The translations under genes and the position numbers were made by a program. Shown piece by piece: positions 9,601 to 16,000 of a stretch of 24,303 nucleotides of DNA. Positions within the stretch are counted from its first letter, which is position 1. Each line of letters begins with the position of its first letter. The stretch is taken from positions 1-24,303 of the forward strand of contig DAAK01000006.1 of NCBI GenBank assembly GCA_001701075.1, written 5' to 3'. The stretch is from Bacteroidales bacterium GP3 (GTDB lineage Bacteria > Bacteroidota > Bacteroidia > Bacteroidales > Muribaculaceae). The notes below the pieces were generated by a model. The model had not been told where the DNA came from. It did not search any database and was given only the letters and a program-made list of their open reading frames with translations.

Positions 9601-9966
9601 CTTATCAATCCGGTATATCAGACACAGACTCACTATGGTTCATGGCCACTCGTGAACGCTGGTGGTAATGATGGCCTTGGCCCGGCCGGTTCATACTTTG
9701 GTTTAAGTACAGATACCAAGTTCTGCGCACGTCAAGTAGTGGATGCTTCATTCTGGAAGGTACAGCATGTATCCTTAGGCTACGAGTTCTCAAAGCAGAT
9801 CATCGAGAAGATCGGCTGCAGCAAGCTGAGACTTTACGTGAATATCTCTAATCCGTTTGTCTGGTCGAAGTATAAGGGCTTTGATCCTGAATGGGCAGAT
9901 GCAAGCGGAGGCAATGATGGCCCGAGCACAATTACTTATGAGTTTGGTGCAAACATAACATTCTAA
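6619..9966 (+). CDS. SusC/RagA-family TonB-dependent outer-membrane glycan transporter
   Basis: A 1115-residue receptor. The signal peptide is the stretch FLRKTFLTLVAILMAMPAFAQ, preceded by about 19 extra residues; ATG 6619 and ATG 6628 are both possible starts and neither has a Shine-Dalgarno. A carboxypeptidase-regulatory-like domain (about 42-115, with GEPLIGVTV and TDFDGNY) leads to LDELVVVGYG at 120-129 and a plug domain (GSVPGVNI, PLYVVDGV, IDILKDASSTAIYG). The long beta-barrel ends in EFGANITF, with a terminal Phe as usual for outer-membrane proteins. There is no N-terminal STN domain, so it is not a sigma-regulating transducer. With SusD it imports oligosaccharides using TonB energy. 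The divergent lyase pair and downstream GH140 gene suggest pectin fragments as cargo, which is inference. It opens a four-gene operon. Confidence 0.96.
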   Translation: MCIMTYLIKPTSKREKGGSFLRKTFLTLVAILMAMPAFAQNIDVSGTVLDDQGEPLIGVTVMVEGTSNGTATDFDGNYALKNVPSKGKLVFSYIGYSQQTVDVKGRSQIDIKMSEDSKALDELVVVGYGQIKKSDLTGSVSVVNSDQITAKGSASVLESLQGSVPGVNITKQSGRTNGDISIEIRGKSSINSSVTPLYVVDGVQTSDISFLNPQDIERIDILKDASSTAIYGSRATAGVVMVTTKSGTNVSKGTKAKISYDGYYGISHATRMPQFMNGEQWYRYRLQKFTQPVGDVNAWEPQTTFGILPSSMGLGQALLQQSQGDITSPYVMKEMLANDATYYWPGLVTQDGHQQNHYVSVSGAGEAVNYHFGLGYENVQGLYKGDSRSNFSFKGSVDAKINKVISAGFNFNIAQINNTYADGGAIGQAYRVNPFMIPYDEEGNTIHFPGNKTTLGTDANQFSDFINPLDRMKNSVQKRKTYRLLGNIYAQFNIISGLTFKTTISPTYTAYRNGEYIGYTNPATGDTWVDNDTRSATVVNNTGYGWTWDNVLSYVRTFGDHSINAMALYSSEKSNSENYNETAIKPIESTAWWNLGTGTKGEATVGSSFSESSMQSVAVRANYAWKSKYMITGTVRWDGSSKFAKGNRWGCFPSVALGWNIADEAFLQKWWLNNLKLRASYGVTGNNRGIGNYATIVGVNSSSFYPFGGTYYDGFYPSGIVDRDIRWEVSHEINVGLDFGFLNNRIVGSLEWYTKKSKDLLYKVDLPLESGGGTMTTNVGSVKNTGVEFSVTTTNIDTPDWTWTTTLNIAHNNNKVLQINGVSDQIIGGNATSCLFVGQPVNNVYAYAWDGIVSDRNMTVPDTQIAREKGLTPGSTMRECDFYYTCYGQAEGQPIIRDVNGDGKWNDEDRVIFNSNPKFTGSITSNLSYRLPKKGGSLDFGFSIYAKQGYKVASPFIGGDAFDWHDRGRGKVMMDNYIPAGMLLDADGVNADGSLINPVYQTQTHYGSWPLVNAGGNDGLGPAGSYFGLSTDTKFCARQVVDASFWKVQHVSLGYEFSKQIIEKIGCSKLRLYVNISNPFVWSKYKGFDPEWADASGGNDGPSTITYEFGANITF

Positions 9967-9980
9967 AAAAGGAGTCAAAA

Positions 9981-11822
9981 ATGAAAAAAATAGTATATTC
10001 TATCTTCGGGCTCGGTGCAGCACTCCTTATGACAGGGTGTTCCGATTTCATGGACGCGAGAAATCTTTCAAGTCCAGAAGATTCGGAGACATATTTCGCA
10101 GCTCATCCCGATCAGATTCGTCCGGTGGCTTATGATGCCATCAGATATATAGCAACGCAGATCGAACTTCTCGATCAGGCAGCCGACCTCTATATTAACC
10201 CACGTGCAGCTGATGACGGAACTTTCTCAATGTTCCAGACAACGCCAGATAATGGGACAGTGGCCGGTTACTACAAGAGTGTGATGGGTGGCATCAATAA
10301 AGCTAATGCCATGATCAACTTTTGTGGAGACAACAAGAATCTTGAAGCTGAAGGCAGATTCCTTCGAGTGTTCGGTTACTACTACATGACGCAGCAGTTT
10401 GGCGCTGTTCCATATGTAGATTTCTATATCCAGAGTGCAAAGCGTGATTTCCCACGGACTCCTCTTGAGGAGCTTTATCCGACGCTCCTTGCGGAATGTG
10501 AGGATCTCTACAACAATTCCAGCCTTCCTGATCAAGATCACAATGGCGGCGCAAGCAAACAGGCTGTGGCCGCAATAGCAGCAAAGATTGCTCTTGCAGC
10601 TGCGTGGGATCTTGACACAGAGCTCGTAGATGCAGCTAAAGGAACGTATACAGTAAAGAGTACTCAGCGTTTCAAAGAAGCAGCTACTTGGGCTGAGAAG
10701 GCGATCAAAGGAATACAGTTGACAATGAGCTTTGCTGATAAATGGGCATGGAACAATGAAGGAAACGCTGAGGAGATTTTCTCTGCTCAGTATGACCGCA
10801 ATGGTTATCCCGGTGATAAGTCGAATGGTGGCCATTCATTGATGAACAACTATATAGCTTATTTCGGTAACTGCATACAGTCTGGTCTTAAGGGAACAGG
10901 TTCTGGCGGAACTAACGTTATGTCAGCAAAGTCGGCAAGTCTCTTTGAAAAGGGAGATACACGCTTTGAAGGCACTTTCATGACCACAATGTATAATGCT
11001 CCGAAGAGTGACGGAACAAATGCAGATTGGGAAAAGGGCTATATGGCATGGTATAACAGTTCTCCGGAGGTTCAGAAGACTCTTCCTATAGCTTTGAAAT
11101 TCTATTCTCCGGCTACCACCGTTGCAGAGGCAGAGGCTGATATCAAGCAAATGATTGCAGATGGCAGAATCCTTCAGAAGTTTGCAGTGAATACATATGG
11201 AGTCAACGAACCATTTGCAGCTATCATCACAGGCACGACAGTGACCAAGTGGGAATTCAATACAAATGGCACAATGCCTTCTAAGAAGACTGTAGAATAC
11301 ACGGATTTCATTCGTGAATCAGCTAACAATGGCACAACAGTGACAAAGTATGATGATCCGACATGTGGAGCAGTCAATGGTGGTCAGGACTACCGTGATA
11401 TTCCATTGCTGCATGTCAGCGAGATGTATCTTGTGGCAGCTGAGGCTTATCTTCTTGCAGGCGACGAAGCAAATTCTCTCAAGTATATCAACGCAGTGCG
11501 CAAACGTGCCGGTGCAAAAGAACTTGCATCGTTCGGAGCTTACGAGGCACCTTATACAACAAGCATGAGCTTCACATTTGTTCCTCTTGACCTTGTACTT
11601 GATGAGCGTGCACGTGAATGTTACGCTGAGAGAACCCGTTATTTTGATCTCCGCCGTACAAAACAGCTTGTAAGATATAATCTTGAGTTCAGCCGCTTCA
11701 TGAATGAGGTAAGCAAGATGTGTAATGCAGAGGGTCAGATCAAATGGTATAGGCCTATTCCACAGTCAGAAATAGACAATAATACTGCGCTTACTTCAGC
11801 AGATCAGAATCCTGGCTACTAA
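9981..11822 (+). CDS. SusD/RagB-family glycan-binding surface lipoprotein
   Basis: A 613-residue lipoprotein with signal MKKIVYSIFGLGAALLMTGC and lipidated Cys20. The helical SusD fold is indicated by the N-terminal region around ANAMINFCGDN, by RFLRVFGYYYM, by the late VSEMYLVAAEAYLLAG helix, by YFDLRRTK near residue 554 and by the terminal YRPIPQSEI. It should sit as a lid on the SusC barrel and capture the oligosaccharide. It starts 14 bases after SusC, and that gap carries AAAGGAG, one of the few clear Shine-Dalgarno sequences in the window. Length is at the upper end of the family. Nothing is truncated. Confidence 0.95.
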   Translation: MKKIVYSIFGLGAALLMTGCSDFMDARNLSSPEDSETYFAAHPDQIRPVAYDAIRYIATQIELLDQAADLYINPRAADDGTFSMFQTTPDNGTVAGYYKSVMGGINKANAMINFCGDNKNLEAEGRFLRVFGYYYMTQQFGAVPYVDFYIQSAKRDFPRTPLEELYPTLLAECEDLYNNSSLPDQDHNGGASKQAVAAIAAKIALAAAWDLDTELVDAAKGTYTVKSTQRFKEAATWAEKAIKGIQLTMSFADKWAWNNEGNAEEIFSAQYDRNGYPGDKSNGGHSLMNNYIAYFGNCIQSGLKGTGSGGTNVMSAKSASLFEKGDTRFEGTFMTTMYNAPKSDGTNADWEKGYMAWYNSSPEVQKTLPIALKFYSPATTVAEAEADIKQMIADGRILQKFAVNTYGVNEPFAAIITGTTVTKWEFNTNGTMPSKKTVEYTDFIRESANNGTTVTKYDDPTCGAVNGGQDYRDIPLLHVSEMYLVAAEAYLLAGDEANSLKYINAVRKRAGAKELASFGAYEAPYTTSMSFTFVPLDLVLDERARECYAERTRYFDLRRTKQLVRYNLEFSRFMNEVSKMCNAEGQIKWYRPIPQSEIDNNTALTSADQNPGY

Positions 11823-11843
11823 AATTCTAAAAATCAAAGAAAA

Positions 11844-12323
11844 ATGAAAGCAATATATAAATCAATATTCTTTTGCATTGCCTTGATGCTCGGGCTAACT
11901 GCATGCGATGACAAGCATGAGAAAATGCCCCCAACAGGTGGCCTTGATAATGCTGAAAAGCTTGTAGCAGGAACATATGTCGGAGAATGGTCAAGAACTA
12001 ATCTTTCGACAAATGCAGTAGAGTCCGGATCAGGATCAATCGTATTTTCAGTTGATGAAGAGAAAAGTAATAATGTTTCAGTTATTACACTACAATCAGA
12101 TCTTGATCTTGGTGTGAATGCTGATACATCAGTCTGCAATATCACCAGATTAAGCTCAGGTGACTTCACATACTGGAATTATATGTCAACCAATCCTTTC
12201 GGTATGACTTTCTATGGAAAGGTAAGTGCAGAAGGAGTTGCTTCTATGACTTATAATAAGATTGTCAGAAGCGGACGTAAGGAAGTGGAATTCATTTATA
12301 GTTTCTCTGGAAGAAAGCAGTAA
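11844..12323 (+). CDS. Small lipoprotein in the SusE position, possible calycin-like barrel
   Basis: A 159-residue protein with a lipoprotein signal (LGLTAC, Cys21), starting 21 bases after SusD in the same operon. The mature part begins with a short acidic linker, then AGTYVGEWSRTNLS and alternating hydrophobic strands (GSIVFSV, VSVITLQSDL, MTFYGKVS, VEFIYSFSG). That pattern fits a compact all-beta barrel such as the calycin-like domains of Bacteroides lipoproteins. No enzyme motif is visible. Its place behind SusCD suggests a surface accessory for glycan binding, as SusE/F proteins are, but it is much shorter than those. Function is unassigned and the fold is a guess. Confidence 0.75.
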   Translation: MKAIYKSIFFCIALMLGLTACDDKHEKMPPTGGLDNAEKLVAGTYVGEWSRTNLSTNAVESGSGSIVFSVDEEKSNNVSVITLQSDLDLGVNADTSVCNITRLSSGDFTYWNYMSTNPFGMTFYGKVSAEGVASMTYNKIVRSGRKEVEFIYSFSGRKQ

Positions 12324-12333
12324 AACAAAACAG

Positions 12334-12363
12334 CAGTGGCGTGGTGGTTACGCTACGCCACTG
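12334..12363 (+). promoter_or_regulatory. Strong intra-operon hairpin without a U-tract
   Basis: The arm beginning CAGTGGCGT (12334-12346) pairs with the arm ending ACGCCACTG (12351-12363) as a 13-base-pair stem, two pairs being G-U, around a 4-base loop. No run of T follows, so it is not a standard intrinsic terminator. It lies between the lipoprotein and the next operon gene, where it could protect the upstream mRNA end or lower downstream expression. Confidence 0.6.
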
Positions 12364-12406
12364 CCAATAGCAAAATAGATCTATTAACAATTTAATCAAT
12401 CAAACA

Positions 12407-13483
12407 ATGAAGAAATCATTACTTCTCGTATCATTTGCAGCGTTTGCTACAATGGCAAGTGCTCAGACAGTAATCGGTCTGGTAACTCCAGAAGATGCAG
12501 CTGCTGCCGGTCTTGCAAAAGATAAGGCTACAGTAGCCGGAGGCACAGTACTCGTAGACAATGAGGCTGGTACTTTTGCTCTTGCTTATGACGATAGCTG
12601 GGGCACATCAAGTGCTGGTAAAACCTACAAGAACGTAAAAGTTGGTGACAGCGAAGAAATCGCACTCAATACTTACAGTGGTGCTGTCGGTAGTGCTAAT
12701 CCTACTTTCGTTAGCTATCAGGCAGGTGTGATGTCTGCGGGTGCCGTATTCCAGATTGACGCAAAGAAAGATGGTTACATGACTGTATTTACCAACATCA
12801 ATCCAAACAAGCAGTATCTCGTATTCGAAGGTAAGTCGGGTGCTCTTGCATACACACTTGGTGTAGCAGGAACTGACTACAAGATTCACTATGCAACCCC
12901 TGCAATCACAGAGGGTGATGAAGCTGGTCTCATTGACTTTAGTGCTCCTGATGCCTCAAAATACTTTATCGCAGCTCAAGTACAGTCCAAAAATGAAGCT
13001 GGAGAACTTCTTTGGAAAGATAAAGATGGAAATGTAGTAGCAGGTGAGCGTCCTGTTTGGACAGACGCAGATGGAAAAGAACAGAAGGGCGCAGCTGTTA
13101 TGGAAGATATTGAACCACGTCAGGATAAACCGGAGTTCCCCTGGAAAATAGCTGGAATGGAAAAGGCTCCTGGTGAGGGTACAGGTTTCCTCACATTCAG
13201 TGTATTTGAAGGAAGTACATATTATTTCTCAGCTCTTGGCTCAAAATGTGTAGGCGCAGGTTTCGTATATACAGAGGAGAATCCAACTATCGTGTATAGC
13301 GCTTATGACGAATATCCTGAAGTTGTGTTTGAGGCTATCGCACTCGGAGACACTGGTGTAGAATCAGTTGGTGTTGAAAACAATAACGAAAATGCTCCTA
13401 TCTACAACATGATGGGTGTTCGCGTTAACTCTGACGCTAAGGGTATCCTTATCCAGAACGGCAAGAAGTTTATCCGCAAGTAA
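12407..13483 (+). CDS. Secreted protein of unknown function with sorting-like C-terminal tail
   Basis: A 358-residue protein with a clear signal peptide (MKKSLLLVSFAAFATMASAQ, cleavage after residue 20). The body is rich in Gly, Ala, Val and aromatic residues in a beta-strand pattern (AGAVFQIDAKKDGYMTVF, 111-128; GFLTFSVFEGSTYYF, 260-274), like carbohydrate-binding jelly-roll domains, though I recognise no family. The end (about 331-358) has IYNMMGVRV and DAKGILIQNGKKF; the last block matches the tail of the pectate lyase at 2699 for 12 residues but with different codons. It has no promoter of its own and follows the SusCD-lipoprotein genes after an 83-base gap containing a strong hairpin. 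A secreted pectin-binding or cell-surface accessory role is inferred from context only. Confidence 0.8.
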   Translation: MKKSLLLVSFAAFATMASAQTVIGLVTPEDAAAAGLAKDKATVAGGTVLVDNEAGTFALAYDDSWGTSSAGKTYKNVKVGDSEEIALNTYSGAVGSANPTFVSYQAGVMSAGAVFQIDAKKDGYMTVFTNINPNKQYLVFEGKSGALAYTLGVAGTDYKIHYATPAITEGDEAGLIDFSAPDASKYFIAAQVQSKNEAGELLWKDKDGNVVAGERPVWTDADGKEQKGAAVMEDIEPRQDKPEFPWKIAGMEKAPGEGTGFLTFSVFEGSTYYFSALGSKCVGAGFVYTEENPTIVYSAYDEYPEVVFEAIALGDTGVESVGVENNNENAPIYNMMGVRVNSDAKGILIQNGKKFIRK

Positions 13484-13492
13484 TATACAACT

Positions 13493-13534
13493 ATCAACGA
13501 TCAATGATCAACGATAAACGATCATTGATCATTG
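13493..13534. repeat. Heptamer array, six units (ATCAACG type)
   Basis: Six contiguous 7-base units start at 13493, 13500, 13507, 13514, 13521 and 13528. The first three read ATCAAYG and the last two ATCATTG. Because ATCATTG is close to the reverse complement of the first units in shifted register, the array is also an imperfect inverted repeat with 16-base arms. It starts 10 bases after the stop of the secreted-protein gene. Confidence 0.65.
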
Positions 13535-13561
13535 CATAATTGCATTTGAATAGACAATTAG

Positions 13562-13597
13562 AAGGCGACTTCCTCGGAAGCCGCCTTTGTTGTTTCT
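13562..13597 (+). terminator. Intrinsic terminator of the SusCD operon
   Basis: AAGGCGACTTCC (13562-13573) pairs with GGAAGCCGCCTT (13576-13587) with a single mismatch, and a T-rich stretch follows. It closes the operon that started at 6619 and isolates the GH140 promoter downstream. Confidence 0.75.
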
Positions 13598-13608
13598 GTA
13601 AGAAAAAA

Positions 13609-13639
13609 TTTCTGATGTTGTGATTTTTAATTAACTTTG
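13609..13639 (+). promoter_or_regulatory. Promoter for the GH140-like gene
   Basis: TTTC at 13609-13612 (three of four bases) and TAACTTTG at 13632-13639 are 19 nt apart. The predicted start near 13646 gives a leader of about 36 nt before the ATG at 13682. Confidence 0.55.
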
Positions 13640-13681
13640 CATCGTGAAATTAAAAAATTAAGGACTAAAGCGTAAATTTTG

Positions 13682-15133
13682 ATGAGGATAAGGATATTAT
13701 TAATCTTAGTAGGTGCTACATTCTGGCTTGCAGGATTGGCTGCTGAGAAACCGTGGAGTCATGGCGATCTTTGGGTGTCGGAGAATGGATTGTATCTTCA
13801 GCATGAGGATGGGACACCTTTTTTCTGGCTCGGCGACACCGGATGGCTGCTTCCGCAGCGTCTTGACCGTGATGAGGCGCAGCATTATCTTGAGCAGACG
13901 GCACGTGAAGGCTACAATGTAGTGCAAATTCAGGTTATAAATGGGGTGCCATCGTTCAACCGTTATGGCAAGATGTCTCATCCAGATGGCTGGAACTTAA
14001 GCGCTGCTTCAAAACCTGGGGAATATGGGTATTGGGAACACTTGGACTATATAGTTGACACTGCTGAGCGCAATGGCATATATATCGGTATGGTATGCAT
14101 ATGGGGCGGCTTGGTGAAAGGAGGCCAGATGGAGAAGGAGCAGGCGAAGGCATATGGTGAGTTTTTAGCTAAACGTTATGGTAATCGTAAGAATATCATA
14201 TGGATAATCGGAGGAGACATTCAAGGAGATGTCAAGACCGATATCTGGGACACACTTGCGGAAAGCATCAAGGCCAATGACAGCAAGCATATCATGACTT
14301 TCCATCCCAGAGGACGCACAACGTCTGCCCGTTGGTTTAACGACCGCGACTGGCTTGACTTCAATATGTTCCAAAGCGGGCATCGTCGATATGGCCAGAG
14401 GATGGGGAATAAGGATTATCCCATTCCTGACGGCACTGAGGAAGACTGCTGGATGTATGTAGACTCAGTGAGAAAGCACACACCCATAAAACCGGTGCTT
14501 GATGGAGAACCGAGTTACGAAAACATACCGCAGGGGTTACACGATGCAAATGAACCTCTTTGGACAGACAAGGATGTGCGTCGATATGCCTATTGGTCGG
14601 TATTTGGCGGATCATGTGGGCATACATATGGGCACAACAATATAATGCAATTTATCCGTCCAGGACTCCCAGGTGCATATTTTGCAGACGGAGTGAAGAA
14701 GCCTTGGTATGTAGCAATAGACGACCCCGGAAGACGGCAGATGAAGTATCTTAAACGGCTGATGCTTGCATTCCCATATTTCGACAGGGTTGCTGATTCA
14801 ACTCTTGTGATAAACAATGGCGTAAGATATGACAGGATTCTCGCTACTCGCGGCAATGACTATGCACTTGCATATAATCACACTGGACGCGAGATGAAAT
14901 TGGATCTAAGCCGGATTTCGGGAAGGGAGAAGAATATATGGGTGATGGATCCGACAGACGGCAACCTCCGATATCTTGGAAAGTCTTCCGACAAGCAATA
15001 TAGCTATCTGCCTGAACCAGAAAAGGATATCGTGCTTATTGCGATTGATGCCCGAAGGAATTATCTCACTGCTGATATGAAGGAGATTCCAGAGGAAGAC
15101 GCCTATGGCGTAAGAGTTAAGAGTCAAGAGTGA
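13682..15133 (+). CDS. GH140-like apiosidase candidate (DUF4038 family)
   Basis: Starting at ATG 13682 (the codon before it is TTG) the protein has 483 residues with a signal peptide of about 21. The barrel opens LQHEDGTPFFWLGDTGWLL, the usual start of the DUF4038/apiosidase-like family, and contains WIIGGDI with Asp179 and VLDGEPSYE with Glu276, the expected acid/base and nucleophile pair. The C-terminal part after about residue 375 is a small beta domain (YALAYNHTGREMKLDLS) of the kind annotated as a putative collagen-binding domain. Known GH140 enzymes release the rhamnogalacturonan II backbone-linked side chains at apiose, which fits the adjacent pectate lyases and SusCD. The last residues (RVKSQE) are encoded by a heptamer repeat. 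tyrA follows 42 bases later. Assignment to the superfamily is strong; apiosidase activity is likely but not proven. Confidence 0.85.
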   Translation: MRIRILLILVGATFWLAGLAAEKPWSHGDLWVSENGLYLQHEDGTPFFWLGDTGWLLPQRLDRDEAQHYLEQTAREGYNVVQIQVINGVPSFNRYGKMSHPDGWNLSAASKPGEYGYWEHLDYIVDTAERNGIYIGMVCIWGGLVKGGQMEKEQAKAYGEFLAKRYGNRKNIIWIIGGDIQGDVKTDIWDTLAESIKANDSKHIMTFHPRGRTTSARWFNDRDWLDFNMFQSGHRRYGQRMGNKDYPIPDGTEEDCWMYVDSVRKHTPIKPVLDGEPSYENIPQGLHDANEPLWTDKDVRRYAYWSVFGGSCGHTYGHNNIMQFIRPGLPGAYFADGVKKPWYVAIDDPGRRQMKYLKRLMLAFPYFDRVADSTLVINNGVRYDRILATRGNDYALAYNHTGREMKLDLSRISGREKNIWVMDPTDGNLRYLGKSSDKQYSYLPEPEKDIVLIAIDARRNYLTADMKEIPEEDAYGVRVKSQE

Positions 15134-15143
15134 AGAGTTAAGT
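15116..15143. repeat. Heptamer array, four units (GTTAAGA type)
   Basis: Units start at 15116, 15123, 15130 and 15137 and read GTNAAGA or GTTAAGT. The first two and a half overlap the end of the GH140 reading frame. A-rich 7-base words in the same phase can be followed to about 15178, across the tyrA start codon, but these are less convincing. Confidence 0.6.
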
Positions 15144-15175
15144 TAGGATAAAAGATTAAATATTAAATATAAAAG

Positions 15176-15949
15176 ATGAAGATATTGATATTGGGAGCTG
15201 GGAAGATGGGCTCATTCTTTTGTGATCTACTCAGTTTTGACCATGAAGTGGCGATTTACGATACGAATCCGGAGCATTTGAAATACACATTCAATGTCCA
15301 GCGTTTTATGAAGCCGGAGGAGGCTAAGGATTTCAAGCCGGACTTGGTGATTAATGCCGCTACAGTGAAATACACTATCGCTGCATTTGAGAAGATATTG
15401 CCTTATATCCCCAAGACTACGATTCTGAGTGATATAGCAAGTGTCAAGACCGGATTGCCAGAATTTTATGCAGAGAAAGGATATAGGTTTGTGTCGACCC
15501 ACCCGATGTTTGGTCCGACATTTGCCTCGCTTAGTAACCTTGCCAATGAGAATGCCATCATCATCAAGGAGGGAGATGAGGAAGGACGGGAATTTTTCCG
15601 GTCACTATATAAGAAGCTCCGTCTGCACATAGAAGACTATACATTTGCAGAGCATGATGAGACTATTGCATACTCCCTTTCGATTCCTTTCACATCCACG
15701 CTTGTCTTTGGCAGCGTAATGAAGCATCAGGATGCACCGGGTACGACTTTCAAGCGCCATATGGCAATAGCAAACGGCCTTATGAATGAGGATGATTTCC
15801 TTCTGACCGAGATTCTCTTCAATCCTCATACTTCCTCGCAGCTTGATCGCATTCAGGAGAATTTGTTTGAACTCAAATCCATCATCGACCGTCGCGATTC
15901 AGATGCTATGAAGCGCTTCCTTGACCGAGTCCGCGAGAACTTACAGTGA
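15176..15949 (+). CDS. tyrA: Prephenate dehydrogenase (tyrosine biosynthesis)
   Basis: A 257-residue cytoplasmic enzyme that oxidatively decarboxylates prephenate to 4-hydroxyphenylpyruvate with NAD(P). The Rossmann loop GAGKMG is at 7-12, followed by SDIASVK at 85-91 (the typical S-D-x-x-S-V-K turn), HPMFGP at 109-114 and EHDETIAYSLSIPF at 159-172, which supply the prephenate pocket in this family. It is monofunctional: no chorismate mutase domain is fused. Its position is unusual, directly behind a secreted glycoside hydrolase and away from other aromatic amino-acid genes. No TAnnTTTG box is visible in the 42-base gap, so it may depend on read-through from the GH140 promoter or on a promoter inside that gene. 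Confidence 0.93.
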   Translation: MKILILGAGKMGSFFCDLLSFDHEVAIYDTNPEHLKYTFNVQRFMKPEEAKDFKPDLVINAATVKYTIAAFEKILPYIPKTTILSDIASVKTGLPEFYAEKGYRFVSTHPMFGPTFASLSNLANENAIIIKEGDEEGREFFRSLYKKLRLHIEDYTFAEHDETIAYSLSIPFTSTLVFGSVMKHQDAPGTTFKRHMAIANGLMNEDDFLLTEILFNPHTSSQLDRIQENLFELKSIIDRRDSDAMKRFLDRVRENLQ

Positions 15950-15983
15950 TGATGAATTATCAATGATTAATGATCAATTAATA
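15949..15983. repeat. Heptamer array, five units (ATGATNA type)
   Basis: Five 7-base units start at 15949, 15956, 15963, 15970 and 15977, reading ATGATTA, ATGATCA and close variants. The array begins on the last base of the tyrA stop codon and fills the convergent gap to the GH92 gene. Confidence 0.55.
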
Positions 15984-16000
15984 TTACATTAATTATTGAT
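15959..16000. terminator. Hairpin between convergent tyrA and GH92 genes
   Basis: ATCAATGATTAATG (15959-15972) pairs with CATTAATTATTGAT (15987-16000) over 14 positions with one G-U pair; the loop is 14 bases. It lies between the two stop codons and includes the last GH92 codons. The T-run after it on the plus strand is only four bases, so it is a modest bidirectional terminator candidate. Confidence 0.45.

Noticed and set aside
12334..12363. Intrinsic terminator between lipoprotein and secreted-protein genes
   Set aside because: The stem is strong but no T-run follows and no new promoter is seen before the next gene.
13679..13681. TTG start for the GH140-like gene
   Set aside because: The next codon is ATG and gives the same signal peptide, so the ATG at 13682 is preferred.
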